NCBI RefSeq assembly: GCF_002531575.1
Contig: NZ_NWTI01000005.1
Span: forward strand, 186,001 to 250,000
Origin: Bradyrhizobium sp. Y36
GTDB taxonomy: Bacteria > Pseudomonadota > Alphaproteobacteria > Rhizobiales > Xanthobacteraceae
Direction: 5' to 3'
Length of the DNA stretch: 64,000 nt
In this document: positions 29,441-40,171 of the stretch, piece by piece
Position numbering within the stretch: position 1 is the stretch's first letter
Layout: each line of letters begins with the position of its first letter
Made by a program: the position numbers and the translations under genes
The notes under the pieces: model-generated
Told to the model about the DNA's origin: nothing
Seen by the model: only the letters and a program-made list of their open reading frames with translations
Database searches by the model: none

Positions 29441-29896
29441 ATGTTTCAGCGCATCATCGACGGGATCAGTGCATCCACCGGCACGACTGTGCGCCTGACC
29501 TCCCTGGCAGCGGGCGCGGCGTTCGCCCTGTTTATCACCACGAGCTTCCTTTGCGCGGCGGCATTCATCTCCGTGCTCAACACGTACGGTCCGGTACAGG
29601 CCTGCCTCGCCGGCGCCGCTGTGTTCTTTCTCCTGACCCTGACCGCAGCGGTGAGCTACTGGGCCTACAAGCGGGAGTTGCGCAAGCAAGCCCAGATCGC
29701 GGCCGAGCGTGCGGCGAAGTCGGCGGCCCCGAGCATGCTCGCGGACCCCATGCTGCTCGCCACCGGGCTCCAGATCGTTCGCGCCATCGGGGTCAAGCGG
29801 CTGTTGCCGATCCTGGCGATCGGCGGCGTCGCCCTCGGCATCATGGCGAGCCGCGCCGGCGTGCCCGAGGACGCATCAGCCGAACCGGCCGAGTGA
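29441..29896 (+). CDS. Small membrane protein, holin-like
   Basis: A 151-residue protein with two strong hydrophobic segments (about residues 22-46 and 56-75), a charged helix (KRELRKQAQIAAERAAK) and a third weaker segment near 120-135. A good ribosome site (GAGGAGC) precedes ATG 29441. It follows the DUF883-like gene by 92 bp. The pair recalls the YqjD-YqjE (holin-X-like) arrangement in enterobacteria. Role unknown; not a phage gene judging from context. Confidence 0.6.
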   Translation: MFQRIIDGISASTGTTVRLTSLAAGAAFALFITTSFLCAAAFISVLNTYGPVQACLAGAAVFFLLTLTAAVSYWAYKRELRKQAQIAAERAAKSAAPSMLADPMLLATGLQIVRAIGVKRLLPILAIGGVALGIMASRAGVPEDASAEPAE

Positions 29897-30072
29897 GGAC
29901 GGGGGCGCGTCAAGAAAATTGCGTGGCATGACGGCAGCGGGCGCTGGATGGTAATCATTGGCCGCTTCTGCGCAATTTTGAGCATCCGGCCGCCACTCAC
30001 GCAAACGCTACTCGGATGGGCAGGCGGTTGCCGCTAAAAGCGTCGCCCCTGATTCCAAAAGTCATTTTCGTA

Positions 30073-31215
30073 ATGAAACCATCCGTCCAGGCGAATCTTG
30101 CCGCATTCCACCATGACGCCCGGCTCTATTTGACGCTCGGCATCGCCAATTGGTCGGTTTTCGTCGACCACATCCCCAACAACATCGTCAACCTGCTGAC
30201 CTTGCGCAATTTCGGCTTCAGCGGCGCCGCCGACCTGTTCGTGTTCGTGGTGGGGTATGGCGTCGCGATCATCCATGGCCGGATTGCGCTGGAGCGCGGC
30301 TATCTCGTCGCCGCCACGCGCATCTTCCGTCGCGTCTGGCGGCTCTATGCCGCCTATGTCGTGCTGTTCGTGATCTATATCGACACCATCGCCTACGTCG
30401 CCTCGCAGTCGATGGCGCCGGAAATCATCCACGAGTACAATATTTCCGGGATTCTCGAGCATCCGCTGCGCATCCTGGTCCGCGGTCTCGTGCTCCAGGA
30501 GGAGCCGCTGAACCTCGATCTTCTGCAATTGATGATCCCGCTGATGGCCTTCTTCCCATTCGCGCTGTGGGGGCTGTTGCGGCGGCCGAACGTGACGCTG
30601 GCGGCATCGGTTGCGCTCTATCTTGCCGCGCGCTGGTTCGACTGGAATTTCCGGGTCTATCCGGACCAGGAATGGACCTTCAATCCGCTGTGCTGGCAGA
30701 TGCTGATGGTGCTCGGCGGCTGGTTCGCCGTGACAGGCGCATCGGGACGCGTGCTGCGCGAGATGAACTGGCTGCGCATACTCGCCGGGAGCTATCTCAT
30801 CTTCGCGATGGCCGTCACCTTGTTGCGCCATTCGCCCGCATTGTCCGCCTACCTGCCGGATTTTCTGCTCGGCAGCATCGCGCCGACCGACAAGGAAAAC
30901 CTCGCCCCCTATCGCGTGGTCCACTTCCTCGCGCTCGCTCTGCTGGCGACCCATCTCATCCCGGCCGATCACCCCGGCCTGCGGCTGAAGCCGCTTCAGG
31001 CCGTCATCAAATGCGGCGAGGAATGGCTCGCCGTGTTCTGCGTCGGCGTGTTCCTGTCCTTCGCCGGCCATCTCATCCTGATCACCAGCGCCAATCTGGT
31101 CGCGATGCAGATCGTGGTGAGCCTCGTCGGCTTCGCCGCAATGACTGCGGTGGCCTACTATATCGCCTGGTCGAAATGGCAGGACCTGCCGGCGGCCTTG
31201 CGGCAGCAGGCCTAG
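30073..31215 (+). CDS. opgC: OpgC-type glucan-modifying acyltransferase
   Basis: A 380-residue integral membrane protein with about ten hydrophobic segments and the OpgC family start (RLYLTLGIANWSVFVDHIP, where the His is conserved in acyltransferase-3 relatives). OpgC proteins add succinyl groups to periplasmic glucans (osmoregulated or cyclic beta-glucans). I choose ATG 30073. No glucan synthase genes are nearby. The specific acyl donor is not visible from sequence. Confidence 0.85.
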   Translation: MKPSVQANLAAFHHDARLYLTLGIANWSVFVDHIPNNIVNLLTLRNFGFSGAADLFVFVVGYGVAIIHGRIALERGYLVAATRIFRRVWRLYAAYVVLFVIYIDTIAYVASQSMAPEIIHEYNISGILEHPLRILVRGLVLQEEPLNLDLLQLMIPLMAFFPFALWGLLRRPNVTLAASVALYLAARWFDWNFRVYPDQEWTFNPLCWQMLMVLGGWFAVTGASGRVLREMNWLRILAGSYLIFAMAVTLLRHSPALSAYLPDFLLGSIAPTDKENLAPYRVVHFLALALLATHLIPADHPGLRLKPLQAVIKCGEEWLAVFCVGVFLSFAGHLILITSANLVAMQIVVSLVGFAAMTAVAYYIAWSKWQDLPAALRQQA

Positions 31216-31294
31216 CGGACGATCGAATTCCCTAGGCCGGCCGCCGAGGCTACGCTATCCCGGAGCGGAAGCGGGTTGCGCGAGGAGACCGGGC

Positions 31295-31909
31295 GTGGTG
31301 ACGGCGAAGGGCGGGGGTGACGGGGCCGAGAGTGCCCCCCGGCGCGGCCGGCCGCGATCGGTCGAGACCAGCAACGCCATTCTCGAAAGCGCCTATGTGC
31401 TGATGGCCGCCACGGGCCTTGCCGCCACCACCATCGACGCGGTCGCCCGCCATTCCGGCGTCTCCAAGATGACGATCTACAAATGGTGGCCGTCGCGCGA
31501 GGCGCTGTTGATCGACGCCTTTCTGCAGCATGCCGCGCAGATGTTGCCGCTGCCCCCGGAGAGCTCCGGCAGCCCCGCGGCGCGCGCTCGCCGTCACGCC
31601 ACAGCCTACGCCGATGCGCTGCAGGGCGAGTTCGGCAAGGTCCAGCTCGCCGTTATCTCCGAATGCATTTCCAAAACCGGCTCTGCCGAGCTGTTCTATG
31701 CCCGCTATCTGCAATTCCGTCGCGACGCGCTGGTGAAGATGATTGCGGCGGGCCAGGTCGACGGCAGCATCCTGGCCGAAGGGCCGGCCGAGGATCTCTA
31801 CGACGCGATCTACGGCGGCCTGTTCTATCGCTACGTCTTCGGCATCGCCCCGATCACGCCCGGCTACGCCCGGAATCTGGTCGACCTGGTGTTGCGGCCG
31901 AAGGGATAG
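31295..31909 (+). CDS. TetR/AcrR family transcriptional regulator
   Basis: A 204-residue regulator with an N-terminal helix-turn-helix (residues 44-66, TIDAVARHSGVSKMTIYKWW) after a basic arm (RRGRPRS). The effector-binding C-terminal domain resembles the TetR_C_33-type. GTG 31295 is the likely start. It is convergent with the histidine kinase and 79 bp after opgC. Its target is unknown, since no divergent gene shares its promoter. Confidence 0.85.
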   Translation: MVTAKGGGDGAESAPRRGRPRSVETSNAILESAYVLMAATGLAATTIDAVARHSGVSKMTIYKWWPSREALLIDAFLQHAAQMLPLPPESSGSPAARARRHATAYADALQGEFGKVQLAVISECISKTGSAELFYARYLQFRRDALVKMIAAGQVDGSILAEGPAEDLYDAIYGGLFYRYVFGIAPITPGYARNLVDLVLRPKG

Positions 31910-33601
31910 CTATCGCGCAGGCCGCACCGGAGCCGAGATCTTGTCCGTGCGATCGCGTTCGGTCATGTCGACCACCGTCTCCATCGGCGCAGTCAGTTCA
32001 TAGACGTAGGAGACGTCGGTGAAATAACGCTTGGCGGTGCCCCCTAACGCCTCAGGCGCGACACGGTCGAGCAGGATCAGGCCGAAATCGGAATCGGGAC
32101 GTCGGGTCGCCTCGCTGGTGTTGAACTCCTCCCAGCGGAACTGGAAGACCTCGTCGGGCTCCTCGCCCGTCACCGTCCAGCTGGCGGTGATGTGCGGATG
32201 CTTTCCGACCAGCGACAGGCCCTCGTCGGAATGCGAGGCGAGTTCGAAGAACAAGAGCGAGAGGCTCTGCGCCGCGCGTGCGCTGACCGCGATATCGGGC
32301 CCGGTGACGGCGATGCGGTCGGCATGCGGGATGGCACGCGCCTCGAACAGGCCTTTCAGCTTGACACCCTGCCACTGGCTCTCGCTGAGCAGCGAGACCA
32401 CGTTGGACATGGCGTGGATGCGCCCGATCAGCAGCTCGCGGGCGACGTCGATGTCCGAGCCGTGGCGCAAGGTGCGCGTCACAATGGACTGGATCACCGC
32501 CAGGATGTTCTTGACCCGATGGTTGAGCTCGTCGATGACCGCGGTGAGCCGGCGCTCGAAGCCGATCCTGACCTGAATCTCCCGGCTGAGCCGCAGATTG
32601 TTGTAGGCGACATAGCCGAACAGGCCGCACACCATCGCGGTGATCGCAAAGCCGATCGCCGCCACGATGATCGCGGTCTGCTCCGCACGGCGCACCGAGT
32701 TGGTCTTGGCGTAGTAGCCGAGCTGCCAATCTCGCGCACCGAAGCTCACCGTGCGCGTCGCCGACGGCGCCGGCCCGTCGGCCGCCACCCTGCGCGTCGA
32801 GACCACGCCCTGGTCGTTGGCGATCAGTTCGCCGCCTTCCTTGCGTGGATCCCTGAGCGCGACCGAGAACAACGACATGTCGTCATTGGTCAGCATCAGC
32901 GAAGCGAGCTCGTAGGAAAACGTCACGAACCCGGCCGGCTCGGTTGCCCCCTCGGGAATGACGGGCGCGGCCACGATGACACCGATGGGCCCGTTCCCGC
33001 GCAACAGCGGAATCGGGTCTGAGGCGACCGATCTCTTCTCGACCCGGGCCCGCGTCAGCATGGCGCTGCGAACCGGGTCCTGGTCGTAACTCCGGCCCGG
33101 CAGCGCCTTGGTCTCGTCGCTGCGCGGCTCGAGATCCAACAGCACGTCGATCGGCTCGGTGATCTCCGCCGGATTGATCGGCTTGTCGTCAAAGCTGCGG
33201 ATCTTCGGGTTCGGGAAGCCGGCACCCCCGATGGCAGCCTGCGCCGCGGTCAGCTCGTTCGGCTTCAGCCGGGCGATCCAGCCGGCTACCACGAAATCCG
33301 TCTTGAATGCGTAGATGGCCGAGCGCAGCGGCTCCAGCATGTTCGGCTTGATCACGGATGGCGCCCGGAACAGGCCTGATGCGACACGGGCGAGCAGTTC
33401 GCGCTCGGTGAGCCGATCCTGGACCAGGCTGGCGTGAACGTCGATCGCGCGGGCGAGCGCGATCCGGTCCAGCGCCAGCTCCTGGTCGTGAACGCGATAG
33501 GCCGCGAGCCCGGAGAGCAAGGCCCCGAGCAGAGCGATGAAACCGATGATGAAACCCAGCCGGACCACGCGACTACTCAGGCGAAGGCAGGAGGTCGGCA
33601 A
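31910..33601 (-). CDS. CHASE-domain histidine kinase, HWE/HisKA_2 type, degenerate ATPase
   Basis: A 563-residue membrane sensor: TM1 near 13-35, an extracytoplasmic CHASE domain to about 305, and TM2 near 310-332. A HisKA_2/HWE dimerisation helix with phospho-accepting His follows (DELNHRVKNILAVIQSIV, about 357-374). The ATP-binding region departs from consensus: where HWE kinases have HELATNAAKYGAL it reads FELASHSDEGLSL, losing the N-box Asn, and the following WxE-x-GG segment is also altered. Catalysis is therefore doubtful. The start at TTG 33601 is uncertain; a GTG 33 bases downstream is an alternative. No response regulator is adjacent. Confidence 0.75.
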   Translation of the reverse strand: MPTSCLRLSSRVVRLGFIIGFIALLGALLSGLAAYRVHDQELALDRIALARAIDVHASLVQDRLTERELLARVASGLFRAPSVIKPNMLEPLRSAIYAFKTDFVVAGWIARLKPNELTAAQAAIGGAGFPNPKIRSFDDKPINPAEITEPIDVLLDLEPRSDETKALPGRSYDQDPVRSAMLTRARVEKRSVASDPIPLLRGNGPIGVIVAAPVIPEGATEPAGFVTFSYELASLMLTNDDMSLFSVALRDPRKEGGELIANDQGVVSTRRVAADGPAPSATRTVSFGARDWQLGYYAKTNSVRRAEQTAIIVAAIGFAITAMVCGLFGYVAYNNLRLSREIQVRIGFERRLTAVIDELNHRVKNILAVIQSIVTRTLRHGSDIDVARELLIGRIHAMSNVVSLLSESQWQGVKLKGLFEARAIPHADRIAVTGPDIAVSARAAQSLSLLFFELASHSDEGLSLVGKHPHITASWTVTGEEPDEVFQFRWEEFNTSEATRRPDSDFGLILLDRVAPEALGGTAKRYFTDVSYVYELTAPMETVVDMTERDRTDKISAPVRPAR

Positions 33602-33862
33602 TAAACAGGGAGCATATGAACGCCGCTCGAACGGCCATGTGCCGAAACAGGGTGGACCCCAGTGGCAGAGATAATGGAGGAGGAGGCATCAGTACGCAAC
33701 TTGGGTCGCCTGAAAAGCTTAATCCGCCCGGCCGATGGTCTGGCCGGGACGATTTGCCCGGGCACCGGAGGTATTCAATCGCCGTGTCCGAAATTTGTTC
33801 CGTAATCGCGGCTGGACCCCAAGGTTAACGGCGAAAAACGCGTGCGCCAGTTCGTCGCGCCG

Positions 33863-34486
33863 TCAACCCGCCCGTTTCAAGCCGCCTTTGGCCTCGATGA
33901 AGCCCACAATGCGGTCGAGCCCTTCGCTCTTCTTCAGGTTGGTCATGACAAAGGGACGCTCGCCGCGCATGCGCCGGGCGTCCGTGTCCATCTTCTCCAG
34001 GGAGGCGCCGACATGGGGAGCGAGGTCGATCTTGTTGATGACCAGAAGATCGGATCGGGTGATGCCGGGGCCGCCCTTGGACGGGATCTTGTCGCCGGCG
34101 GCCACGTCGATCACATAGATGGTGAGGTCGGCCAGCTCCGGGGAAAAAGTGGCAGCGAGATTGTCGCCGCCGGACTCGATCAGCACGAGGTCGAGCCCGG
34201 GAAACTTGGCGCGCATGTCCGCGACCGCGGCGAGGTTCATCGAAGCGTCCTCGCGGATGGCGGTGTGCGGACAGCCGCCGGTCTCGACGCCGGCAATGCG
34301 GTCCGGCGTCAGCGAGCCCGACCGCACCAGGAATTCCGCATCCCATTTGGTGTAGATGTCATTGGTGATCGCGGCGATGTCATAGCGGTCGCGCATGGTC
34401 TTGCAGAGCAGGTCCATCAGCGCGGTCTTGCCCGATCCGACCGGGCCGCCGACGCCGACACGCAAGGGGCCGTGGGATTTCGACAT
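33863..34486 (-). CDS. ureG: Urease accessory GTPase UreG
   Basis: A 207-residue SIMIBI-class GTPase with the P-loop [11 protein letters not shown] (residues 11-21), the metal-binding CPH motif ([11 protein letters not shown]), ESGGDN and [10 protein letters not shown]. UreG hydrolyses GTP to drive nickel delivery into urease with UreD, UreE and UreF. I use ATG 34486 (MSKSHGPLR). It is last in the urease operon, about 40 bp after ureF. Confidence 0.95.
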   Translation of the reverse strand: MSKSHGPLRVGVGGPVGSGKTALMDLLCKTMRDRYDIAAITNDIYTKWDAEFLVRSGSLTPDRIAGVETGGCPHTAIREDASMNLAAVADMRAKFPGLDLVLIESGGDNLAATFSPELADLTIYVIDVAAGDKIPSKGGPGITRSDLLVINKIDLAPHVGASLEKMDTDARRMRGERPFVMTNLKKSEGLDRIVGFIEAKGGLKRAG

Positions 34487-34527
34487 GTAATTCGCTCTCT
34501 CTCGATGGGTGAAAGGCTGCTTCGCTC

Positions 34528-35256
34528 TCACGAGCGGAACAGCCTCGTATATTGCGTCTCGTGCCGCAGGCTGGCGAGATCGGCGCGGAAGGTCGCGCTG
34601 CCGAGATCGTCCAATGTCGCATTCAGCGCACGATTCGCGGTGGAAGCCACGGCGGCTTCCAGCCTCACCAGCACGCGCTGGCTATCGGTCTGGCCGAGCG
34701 GAATGAGGCGGCTTGCCGCGGAAATCCAGTTCGAGACCAGCGCATGCAGGAAGGCGTGCAGCGTCGGCGCCAGCGGCACGCCGTGCATAGCCGCGACCAC
34801 ACCGACCGCGACGGGATAGACCAGTGGCCCGCGGCATGCCGAAACCATGACATCCAATCCGTCGGCGTCCCACGCGGCGCGGGCGATGTCGATGAAGGCG
34901 CGGCCCTGCGAGCTCGTTTCCAGCTGCCGCTCACGCGACGGCACGAACGCGGCAGCGAGCTCGGCGATCTCGTTCAGAGCGGTCTTCTCGTCTGCTTCCG
35001 CGGCGCGATAGGCGTGGACCAGGAACGTCGCATCGCAGAAGCCGGAGCCGTCGCCGAGCATCGCGTCGAGCCAGTCGGCCAGGGTTGCCGTATCGACGAT
35101 GTCGCCCGCCTCGACCGCCCATTCGATGCCGCTGGAATAAGAGAAGCCGCCGACCGGGAATGCCGGCGACAGCCAGGTCATCAGCCGGTACAGCGCCGCA
35201 GCCTCGCCCTTGTCGAGACCGCCGGCGGCGACCAGCTCATTTGTGGTCATGAGCAT
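34528..35256 (-). CDS. ureF: Urease accessory protein UreF
   Basis: A 242-residue all-helical chaperone that links UreD to UreG and gates nickel transfer ([19 protein letters not shown] at about 30-48 is the family signature). The start is ATG 35256 or 35250, inside the end of ureE, so the two overlap by 14-20 bp. The same frame stays open through the ureE His-repeat as a Met/Thr-rich artefact, which I do not include. Confidence 0.93.
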   Translation of the reverse strand: MLMTTNELVAAGGLDKGEAAALYRLMTWLSPAFPVGGFSYSSGIEWAVEAGDIVDTATLADWLDAMLGDGSGFCDATFLVHAYRAAEADEKTALNEIAELAAAFVPSRERQLETSSQGRAFIDIARAAWDADGLDVMVSACRGPLVYPVAVGVVAAMHGVPLAPTLHAFLHALVSNWISAASRLIPLGQTDSQRVLVRLEAAVASTANRALNATLDDLGSATFRADLASLRHETQYTRLFRS

Positions 35257-35890
35257 GCGCGTGGCCGTGGTGGTGGTCGGGATGGTCGCAATGCTCGTCG
35301 TGGTGATGATCGTGGCCATGGTCATGCGCGGCATGGTCATGGTGGTGATGATCGTGGTCGTGGTGACCATGATCATGGTGATCGTGGCCATGGTGATCGT
35401 GATCATGATGATGCGCATGGTCGTGATGGGCATGGTCGTCGTGACCATGCGCATGGGCGGCATCGGCATAGGCACCGCCCTCGGGATCGAACGGCGCCTC
35501 GATCTCGATCACGCGCGCGCCGAGGCCCTTCACCATGGCCTCGATGACGTGGTCGCGGCGAATGCGCAACGCCTTGGCCATGATCTGGGTCGGCAGATGG
35601 CGGTTGCCGAGATGCCAACCGACGCGGATCAGGTGGTGAGGATCGCGGCCGCGGATTTCGAGCAGCGGCTCGGGCGCCGCGACCACCTCGACCAGCCGAC
35701 CGTCCTCCAGCACCAGCGCATCGCCGCCGCGCAGCGCGACGGCATTCTCCAGGTCGAGCAGGAATTCGAGCCCCCGCGTTCCCGTCATCGCCATGCGGCG
35801 GCGGTGCCGATCGTCAAAATCGAGCACGACCGTATCCGCCGGCGTTTCCGTGAAACGGTGCTGTCCCTTAACCTGCGTCGCCCGGATCAT
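35237..35890 (-). CDS. ureE: Urease accessory nickel-binding protein UreE with long His tail
   Basis: The 217-residue metallochaperone has the N-terminal peptide-binding domain, the central metal-binding domain with [11 protein letters not shown] near residues 89-99, and a very long C-terminal tail (about residues 140-217). The tail carries about 40 His, mostly as HDH, HHD and HGH runs. His tails of UreE bind several Ni ions and act as a nickel store; this one is long for the family. Encoded at 35237-35475, the tail is also a low-complexity DNA tract prone to slippage. Confidence 0.94.
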   Translation of the reverse strand: MIRATQVKGQHRFTETPADTVVLDFDDRHRRRMAMTGTRGLEFLLDLENAVALRGGDALVLEDGRLVEVVAAPEPLLEIRGRDPHHLIRVGWHLGNRHLPTQIMAKALRIRRDHVIEAMVKGLGARVIEIEAPFDPEGGAYADAAHAHGHDDHAHHDHAHHHDHDHHGHDHHDHGHHDHDHHHHDHAAHDHGHDHHHDEHCDHPDHHHGHAHAHDHK

Positions 35891-35902
35891 GCTTCTACCC
35901 CG

Positions 35903-36202
35903 TTACCGTGTCTCGACCTTCTCGGGCGTGATCACCTCGATCTTCGGCGGCGCCGTGAAGCACTTCACGGCGACGCGGCCGAACGTCTTCATATGCTCCA
36001 TGGCACGGTGCGGCACCAGCGCCTCGGCGTTCTCCCACTGCTCGACGAACACCATCTTGGCGGGGTCCGTCACGCTCTCATGCAGGTCATAGGCGATATT
36101 GCCGGGCTCCTTGCGCGTCTCCTTGATGCAGGCGGTGGCGGCTGCGATGAATTCGGCGCGCGTTTCGGGCTTGATGGTCAGGGTGGCAACGACATAGATC
36201 AC
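35903..36202 (-). CDS. ABM-domain protein, putative quinol monooxygenase
   Basis: A 99-residue small ferredoxin-like-fold protein of the antibiotic-biosynthesis-monooxygenase (ABM) family (start MIYVVATLTIKPETRAEF, core FVEQWENAEAL, HMKTFG). Relatives such as YgiN oxidise quinols without cofactors, but many have no known substrate. It lies between ureC and ureE on the same strand, 12 bp before ureE and 128 bp after ureC, so it is expressed with the urease genes. Its connection to urease is unclear. Confidence 0.85.
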   Translation of the reverse strand: MIYVVATLTIKPETRAEFIAAATACIKETRKEPGNIAYDLHESVTDPAKMVFVEQWENAEALVPHRAMEHMKTFGRVAVKCFTAPPKIEVITPEKVETR

Positions 36203-36330
36203 GAGAAATCCTCCCGGCTTTTCTTCTCTGGCTTCAATACCGGGCGGGACATTAGACTACGCGGGACCGAACGCAAAACCGCAAAAAGCCGTCCCCGACG
36301 CCCGCCGGGGACATGCGTCGAGGCGCTATT

Positions 36331-38046
<1,716 letters not shown>

Positions 38047-38083
38047 CACAAGCCCCGTTTGCGTTTGAATGTTTTGATGATGC

Positions 38084-38623
38084 TCACAGCGAGCGCTTCG
38101 CTCGTTCCACCACGTCGTCGAACATTTCGTCGAGGTAGGCATTACCGCCGCGGCAGCCCGTGACGACCTGCACCGCCCAATCGGTGTACTCGATCAGATC
38201 CGCACGCTGCTCAGCGGTCGGGTTGGAACGAATACGAGCCCCGATATTGCTGATCTTGTCGGCAATTTTGATTAGCTTGGCGTCGGCCGACTTCTCTGGC
38301 GCATCGACAACCTGTCGCCTCCGCCGCTCGGCCTTTGGTAAGCTCATGTCATCTGTGCATTCGATGACGAGCGAAGCCACACGATCAGAGAACCTTGCTG
38401 AGAGCTCTTCAATAGTCGTCTCAGTGTCTTCGAGCGTATCGTGCAGCCAGCCGGCTGCAACGAGCTCGGCATCCGCACCGTTCGTTGCGATAGCAAGGAA
38501 GTTGGCGACTTCGGCAAGATGATTTGCGTAGGGCTCGCTGTCTCGCCCCTTACGCATCATATGCTTATGCTGGCGAGCGGCCACTTCGGCAGCTTCAGAA
38601 ATGAACCGGACGGGCGGCCGCAT
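38084..38623 (-). CDS. HD-domain hydrolase resembling MESH1/RelA-SpoT-type alarmone hydrolase
   Basis: A 179-residue HD-domain protein. The metal and substrate motifs of small ppGpp hydrolases can be followed in order: [17 protein letters not shown] (His at about 35), [13 protein letters not shown] (HDxxED near 60) and KIADKISNI (Asp near 120). There is no synthetase domain. It lies between ureB and ureC, 3 bp before the ureB start side and 37 bp from ureC, so it is part of the operon. A hand count over 38161-38580 gives about 57% G+C, below its neighbours (about 68-77% in two sampled lines), which suggests later acquisition. Nucleotide substrate is unproven. Confidence 0.75.
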   Translation of the reverse strand: MRPPVRFISEAAEVAARQHKHMMRKGRDSEPYANHLAEVANFLAIATNGADAELVAAGWLHDTLEDTETTIEELSARFSDRVASLVIECTDDMSLPKAERRRRQVVDAPEKSADAKLIKIADKISNIGARIRSNPTAEQRADLIEYTDWAVQVVTGCRGGNAYLDEMFDDVVERAKRSL

Positions 38624-38626
38624 GCC

Positions 38627-38932
38627 TCACAGCTTCCCCATCACGTCGCCGCGAAAACCGTAGATGGTCTTCTTGCCGGCGAGTGCGACGAGCTGGATGT
38701 CGCGGGTCTGGCCGGGCTCGAAGCGGACGGCGGTACCGGCGGCGATGTCGAGGCGCATGCCGCGGGACTTCTTGCGGTCGAACTTCAGCGCGGGGTTGGC
38801 CTCGAAGAAATGGTAGTGCGAGCCGACCTGGATCGGACGGTCGCCGGTGTTGGCCACCGTCAGCGTCACGGTCTTGCGGCCGGCATTGAGCTCGATCTCG
38901 CCGTCCTGGATGAAGAGTTCGCCGGGAATCAT
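38627..38932 (-). CDS. ureB: Urease beta subunit
   Basis: A 101-residue structural subunit ([33 protein letters not shown] is the signature). It packs with UreA and UreC in the (abc)3 urease. It starts 9 bp after ureA and ends 3 bp before the HD-domain gene. Confidence 0.96.
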   Translation of the reverse strand: MIPGELFIQDGEIELNAGRKTVTLTVANTGDRPIQVGSHYHFFEANPALKFDRKKSRGMRLDIAAGTAVRFEPGQTRDIQLVALAGKKTIYGFRGDVMGKL

Positions 38933-38941
38933 GTCTCGCTC

Positions 38942-39244
38942 CTACCTGATCGGCTCGTGCACGGTGACGAGCTTGGTGCCGTCCGGAAACGTCGCCTCGA
39001 CCTGGATGTCATGGATCATCTCGGGGATACCCGGCATCACCTGGTCGCGGGTCAGGACCTGCGCGCCGGATTGCATCAGCTCGGCAACGGTACGGCCGTC
39101 GCGCGCGCCTTCGAGGATGAAATCGGAGATGATCGCGATCGCCTCGGGATGGTTGAGCTTGACGCCGCGGTCCAGCCTGCGGCGCGCCACGATCGCCGCC
39201 ATCGAGATCAGAAGCTTGTCCTTTTCGCGGGGTGACAGGTTCAT
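38942..39244 (-). CDS. ureA: Urease gamma subunit
   Basis: A 100-residue subunit ([16 protein letters not shown] start; [21 protein letters not shown] core). Completes the urease structural set ureABC. It is separated from ureD by 67 bp that includes a tandem repeat. Confidence 0.96.
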   Translation of the reverse strand: MNLSPREKDKLLISMAAIVARRRLDRGVKLNHPEAIAIISDFILEGARDGRTVAELMQSGAQVLTRDQVMPGIPEMIHDIQVEATFPDGTKLVTVHEPIR

Positions 39245-39281
39245 GAAGCATCTCTTCCGTTCAACACGTCAATTCAGCCAG

Positions 39282-39322
39282 TCAGTTCAGCCGTTGTCCG
39301 TTCAACCGTTGTCAGTTCAACC
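39282..39322. repeat. 15-bp tandem repeat at the end of ureD
   Basis: Two full 15-bp units (TCAGTTCAGCCGTTG, TCCGTTCAACCGTTG) and a partial third (TCAGTTCAACC) run from the ureA leader into the last codons of ureD. The ureD stop lies in the third unit, so repeat variation could change the C-terminus or spacing. Confidence 0.7.
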
Positions 39323-40142
39323 AAAGCCGCGGCAGGGCCGCGCCGGTGCGCGCCAGCACGGCTATCATGTCGGCGCGCAAACGCGCCGCATCTTGGGCAC
39401 AGAACCGCGCCATTGCAAAGCCATTCCATGCCGAGATTCCGACCTCACCGGCGAAGGACTCCGAAGCTTCACGGATCCGCTCGACCAGCGCCTCGTCACC
39501 CGGGGCGATCAGGGCCGTGCCGATCGCAGCGCCCGCCTTGGCCACGGCCGACCGCGCGAGCTTGGCGCCGATATTGCCGTCGAGCCTGACCGTCTCGGCG
39601 AACACCAGCTTGCCGCCGCGGCGCATCCGCCAGCGGTCCACGAACTCGCCCTGCTCCATCCGCTCGCCCATGGCCGTGCGGCCAAACACGACGATCTCGC
39701 AAAGCAGGAGCGAGGCCGCCTCATCGAGCTCGATGTCGAAGCGGCGATGGACCCGGGCGCGATCGAACAGGATCGTTTCCTGCGGCAGCCAGCCGAGATG
39801 CGCGCCCGCATCGACCTTCAAGGAAATGCTGAGTTGCGCCGCCGCCCCGGGCGCCCGATAAACCTTTTCGGCGGCGGCGGTCGTCAGCGTCAGGCGCGCG
39901 CCCTGGCCTGCCGTGATGTCGACATCGAATCTGTCGCCACCGGCGACCCCACCGGCCGTATTGACGAACACGCCGGACAGCCCCTTGCCTTCCGGCGAGG
40001 GAAAGCGCACGCGCAAGGAGCCGGATTCATGCAAAGTGCCGCGCCGCGTCACCCCGTCACGTGCGTGCACGTCGAAGCGTACCGCGCCACGGGCACGGTT
40101 TGCCTCGAACACTCCTGACGTGACTGAAACGTCGCTGCGCAT
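39312..40142 (-). CDS. ureD: Urease accessory protein UreD (UreH)
   Basis: A 276-residue accessory protein that scaffolds the urease apoprotein with UreF and UreG. The family core is FVNTAGGVAGGDRFDVDI (residues ~60-77), followed by LTTAAAEKVYR and FGRTAMGE. It lies 29 bp after urtE, at the junction between the transporter and urease halves of the locus. Confidence 0.93.
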   Translation of the reverse strand: MRSDVSVTSGVFEANRARGAVRFDVHARDGVTRRGTLHESGSLRVRFPSPEGKGLSGVFVNTAGGVAGGDRFDVDITAGQGARLTLTTAAAEKVYRAPGAAAQLSISLKVDAGAHLGWLPQETILFDRARVHRRFDIELDEAASLLLCEIVVFGRTAMGERMEQGEFVDRWRMRRGGKLVFAETVRLDGNIGAKLARSAVAKAGAAIGTALIAPGDEALVERIREASESFAGEVGISAWNGFAMARFCAQDAARLRADMIAVLARTGAALPRLWLN

Positions 40143-40171
40143 CCGCGCCCCCAGCCGATCGCGGCAATGGC

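Noticed and set aside
29441..29896. Prophage holin
   Set aside because: The two-segment protein recalls holin-X-type families, but no phage genes lie nearby and the DUF883 partner points to a YqjD/YqjE-like pair.
35257..35475. N-terminal extension of ureF rich in Met and Thr
   Set aside because: It is the ureE His-repeat (CAT/CAC) read in another frame; the true UreF start is at 35256 or 35250.
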